Assembly: GCA_002391065.1 (NCBI GenBank)
Contig: DGRP01000175.1
Location: 1 to 15,897 of the forward strand
DNA: 15,897 bases
Direction of reading: 5' to 3'
Source of the DNA: Ruminococcus sp. UBA4385
Lineage (GTDB): Bacteria > Bacillota_A > Clostridia > Oscillospirales > Ruminococcaceae
Shown: positions 13,778 to 15,897 of the stretch, in pieces
How the letters are laid out: each line of letters starts with the position of its first letter
How positions within the stretch are numbered: position 1 is the first letter of the stretch
Translations under genes and position numbers: made by a program
The notes under the pieces: generated by a model
Told to the model about the DNA's origin: nothing
What the model saw: the letters and a program-made list of their open reading frames with translations, nothing else
Databases searched by the model: none

Positions 13778-14620
13778 TTAAAGAACGTCGGGAAGTATCT
13801 TTCTGAACTTCTTATAAGTATGGCCGCCCAGCAGTATCAGGAACAGAAGCTCCGCAAAGAAAACCACTGTCTCTGTGGTGTAGTTGCTGTCAAAGGCGAG
13901 CGTATGCGTCAGGAAGCACTTTCGGTAGCCGTTTACAAAATAGTTTATCGGATTGAAGAACATAAGTCTCTTCACCCATAGCGGCTCTATATCGTAAGTG
14001 TTCCAGAGCGTTCCCGACAGCCAGAACAGACCTGTGATTATCGAATTTATCAGGTTCTCAAAGTCCTTGCTGAACGCACTCAGCGGAGCTGTAGTCCAAG
14101 ATAGCGCAAGGAAGAACACATACATCATAAACGCATAGTAGATAAACTGCAGATTATAGATACTGGGGCCGTAGCCGCTGAGCCACAGCACCACATACAT
14201 AATAACGCAGAGCAGCAGCTGCACATACAGTCCCGACAAAGATGTAAACGTCATAATGTTCGACACAGGGAACGACAGCTTTGTTACAAACTGCTTGTTC
14301 TGTCTTATCGAGCGTGAACCGCCTATGATACACTCCGAGATATAAAACCACGGCACATATCCTGTCAGCAGGAATATAAAGGTCGGATACTTTCCGTTTA
14401 TGAAATGCACTCCGCCGTTTCGTCTGAGGCCCACATCAAATGCAAACCACAGTATAAACAGCGTAAACGTAGGCTTTATCAGCGCCCATATCGGCCCGAG
14501 TGCCGCACCCTTATATTTCTTTATAAGCTCATTTACGGACAGCATTCTTATCTGCTTGCCCTTGCCCTTGTGCTCCCTGATGATCTGTACCAGACCTGAA
14601 GCTTCTTTCTTTTCTTCCAT
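13778..14620 (-). CDS. ABC-2 type polysaccharide-export permease (TagG/Wzm-like)
   Basis: The membrane subunit that, with the adjacent ATPase, moves lipid-linked glycan across the cytoplasmic membrane. The protein is 280 residues with an N-terminal amphipathic region and about six hydrophobic segments, near 47-67, 79-97, 119-147, 155-178, 188-206 and 252-267. NELIKKYKGAALGPIW (30-45) and FFNPINYFVNGYR (221-233) match conserved positions of the family. ATG 14620 has AAGAGG about 4 bases upstream (14625-14630). The cargo cannot be named from sequence alone; the neighbouring glycosyltransferase points to a surface polysaccharide. Confidence 0.94.
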   Translation of the reverse strand: MEEKKEASGLVQIIREHKGKGKQIRMLSVNELIKKYKGAALGPIWALIKPTFTLFILWFAFDVGLRRNGGVHFINGKYPTFIFLLTGYVPWFYISECIIGGSRSIRQNKQFVTKLSFPVSNIMTFTSLSGLYVQLLLCVIMYVVLWLSGYGPSIYNLQFIYYAFMMYVFFLALSWTTAPLSAFSKDFENLINSIITGLFWLSGTLWNTYDIEPLWVKRLMFFNPINYFVNGYRKCFLTHTLAFDSNYTTETVVFFAELLFLILLGGHTYKKFRKILPDVL

Positions 14621-14658
14621 ATAACCTCTTATCCTTACTTTCCTTTAAGTCCCGAACC

Positions 14659-15480
14659 TTACCCTCTCAGGAGCTTCTTATAAATCAACCCCGTCAGCTT
14701 TGACGGCATCGCAAAAATGAACAGCTGAAGCGCACACGGCACAAGAAAATCCACAAGCGATGAGTAACCGCTTCTGTGTATTCTCCAGCGCACACGGAAA
14801 AACGCCTTTGTGTTTGCCCAGTTGCGGCGGCGCTTATAGTTGTCCTCAGTTACCCTGTAGCGCACCAGTGTCCGCCCGAGGTTTACACCGTATGCACCCT
14901 CTCTGAGCATTTTCACCACGAACTCATAGTCCTCACAGCGCTTTATTGTGCTGTATCCCCCAACTCTCTGTGCCAGAGACTTCTTATAAACAAGCGTCTG
15001 ATTATTGAAGGGGTTTCTTCTCTTTGAATACTTGTGTATCTCAGAGTTTGTGAGTGGTGTTTTCTTTACAGCCAGAGCCTTGCCCGTGCCGCTGTCAAAC
15101 TCCTCGATATAAGCACCCAGCATATCTATCTCGGGGTGCTTTGCCATAGCGGAGATCGAACGCATACACCTGTCAGGCAAAGCCACATCGTCCGAATCCA
15201 TCTTCACAATGTACTCATGACGGCATTTTTCAATACCATAGTTTGCGCAAGCGCCCGTACCTGCGTGCTTTATCCTGTAAACGTGCAGACAGCTATGCAG
15301 GCTTTCAAGCTCAGCGATGACCTCATCAAGCTCGGGAGTGAGCTCGCCGTCGCACACGAGAACGAAGTCATCGGTCGGCAAAGTCTGAGCGAGCATACTG
15401 TTCACGCTCTCCCGAAAGAACTCGGCATTTTCCTTTTCATACACCGACATAAGCACGCTGTAAGCAGGCAGTTTTTCCAC
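14659..15480 (-). CDS. Family 2 glycosyltransferase
   Basis: A GT-A fold family 2 glycosyltransferase that would add a sugar from a nucleotide donor during surface glycan synthesis. Landmarks are YSVLMSVYEKE (7-17), the donor-side Asp44 in LVCDG, KHAGTGACANYGI (71-83), the metal-binding DSDD (95-98), RNPFNNQTLVYKKS (155-168) and the acceptor-side CEDYEF (182-187). A hydrophobic stretch near 242-258 followed by basic residues could attach it to the membrane. At 273 residues it is a normal length. The start is GTG at 15480, supported by AAGGAG (15490-15495) at 9 bases. It is the first gene of the polysaccharide transcript, 38 bases before the permease, and lies 40 bases downstream of a perfect promoter. 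The sugar specificity is not predictable by eye. Confidence 0.92.
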   Translation of the reverse strand: MEKLPAYSVLMSVYEKENAEFFRESVNSMLAQTLPTDDFVLVCDGELTPELDEVIAELESLHSCLHVYRIKHAGTGACANYGIEKCRHEYIVKMDSDDVALPDRCMRSISAMAKHPEIDMLGAYIEEFDSGTGKALAVKKTPLTNSEIHKYSKRRNPFNNQTLVYKKSLAQRVGGYSTIKRCEDYEFVVKMLREGAYGVNLGRTLVRYRVTEDNYKRRRNWANTKAFFRVRWRIHRSGYSSLVDFLVPCALQLFIFAMPSKLTGLIYKKLLRG

Positions 15481-15519
15481 AGTATCTCACTCCTTCCCAC
15501 GAAATAGGTATTCCATGTT

Positions 15520-15548
15520 ATTATACCATTTTTATCCGTATTTGTCAA
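15520..15548 (-). promoter_or_regulatory. Consensus sigma-A promoter for the polysaccharide-export transcript
   Basis: On the minus strand, TTGACA (15543-15548) and TATAAT (15520-15525) are both perfect, with exactly 17 bases between. The start would fall near 15513, leaving a leader of about 33 bases before the GTG. No operator or riboswitch-like structure is evident in this short leader. With no other clear promoter to the left, it may drive everything down to 3692. Confidence 0.88.
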
Positions 15549-15610
15549 TTTAATCGGGCATACCTATCTATCAAATTTAAGCACATCTTCTCAGCCCTTT
15601 TTATTTATAA

Positions 15611-15642
15611 TGATAAAAACTGCCGCACATATATGCGGCAGT
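15611..15642 (-). terminator. Probable rho-independent terminator upstream of the promoter
   Basis: A 9-base-pair stem, ACTGCCGCA (15619-15627) with TGCGGCAGT (15634-15642), closes a 6-base loop. Read on the minus strand it is followed by TTTTTATCA. It would stop transcription entering from the right edge and insulate the polysaccharide promoter 70 bases away. The same palindrome recurs at 15808-15831, so it may instead be part of a repeat element. Confidence 0.6.
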
Positions 15643-15831
15643 ACAGTCTGTCGATAAACTCAAAATAGTGCAGATTTTGCCTCGTCAGGTCTGTACATTC
15701 GTACAGACAGACTCGGCTGGAGTGAGGGGAGATGGGGCTTCGCCCCATTTGCCCCACTGGGGCTATCGCCCCAGACCCCTTTTAAAAGAACTTCTGCAAC
15801 AAGCAGAACTGCCGCACATTTATGCGGCAGT
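15619..15831. repeat. Palindrome cluster bracketed by two near-identical hairpins
   Basis: Two 24-base palindromes (15619-15642 and 15808-15831) differ at one loop base and lie in direct orientation at the ends of a 213-base stretch. Between them are GTCTGTAC-ATTC-GTACAGAC (15689-15708), ATGGGGC-TTC-GCCCCAT (15732-15748), CTGGGGC-TATC-GCCCCAG (15757-15774) and TTCTGC-AACAA-GCAGAA (15792-15808). In addition, 15644-15651 is complementary to 15706-15713. No reading frame of note covers 15508-15897. The remaining 15832-15897 shows nothing recognisable apart from a short GC-rich dyad near 15872-15888. Confidence 0.75.
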
Positions 15832-15897
15832 AAAAAAGTTTAAGTGATTCAAAGCCCCCGCTATTTTGCTCTGCGGTGCTCGCCGCACGGCTAATAC

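Overview
The window looks like a chromosomal segment of a low-to-mid GC gut Firmicute, most likely a Ruminococcus-like clostridium. This is inferred from gene content (glycogen/maltodextrin and alpha-galactoside use, a secreted lipoprotein esterase), strong AGGAGG-type ribosome sites and near-consensus sigma-A promoters. No rRNA, tRNA, CRISPR array or transposase was found.

Layout, left to right. (1) Plus strand, 1-3048: a beta-CASP metallo-beta-lactamase nuclease cut by the left edge, then a lipoprotein SGNH hydrolase with its own TTGACA-17-TATACT promoter. (2) A shared hairpin terminator at 3056-3083 lies between the hydrolase and the convergent nrdR gene, which has its own promoter. (3) Minus strand, 3692-12497: a tightly packed six-gene cluster transcribed right to left: GH36 alpha-galactosidase, cca, a VanZ-like membrane protein, malQ, glgP and a uridine-kinase-like P-loop kinase. 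Gaps are 5 to 23 bases with one overlap. The carbohydrate enzymes would release galactose from alpha-galactosides, rearrange maltodextrins and phosphorolyse glycogen to glucose-1-phosphate. (4) 12531-13032: a 502-base cassette made of one AT-rich four-helix-bundle (S23/IVP-type) gene between two matching 52-base inverted ends. (5) Minus strand, 13031-15480: family 2 glycosyltransferase, ABC-2 polysaccharide-export permease and its ATPase, behind a perfect TTGACA-17-TATAAT promoter. (6) 15549-15897: non-coding, filled with a palindrome cluster bracketed by two nearly identical 24-base hairpins.

The strongest candidate for something little described is the four-helix-bundle cassette. Each end has five 7-base units of the form AGGKAAY followed by a 6-3-6 hairpin. 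The two hairpins differ by paired changes that keep the stem. One end touches the stop codon of the ABC ATPase gene, and the other lies just upstream of the GH36 ribosome site, where the promoter of the six-gene cluster would be expected. The second candidate is the palindrome cluster at 15619-15831.
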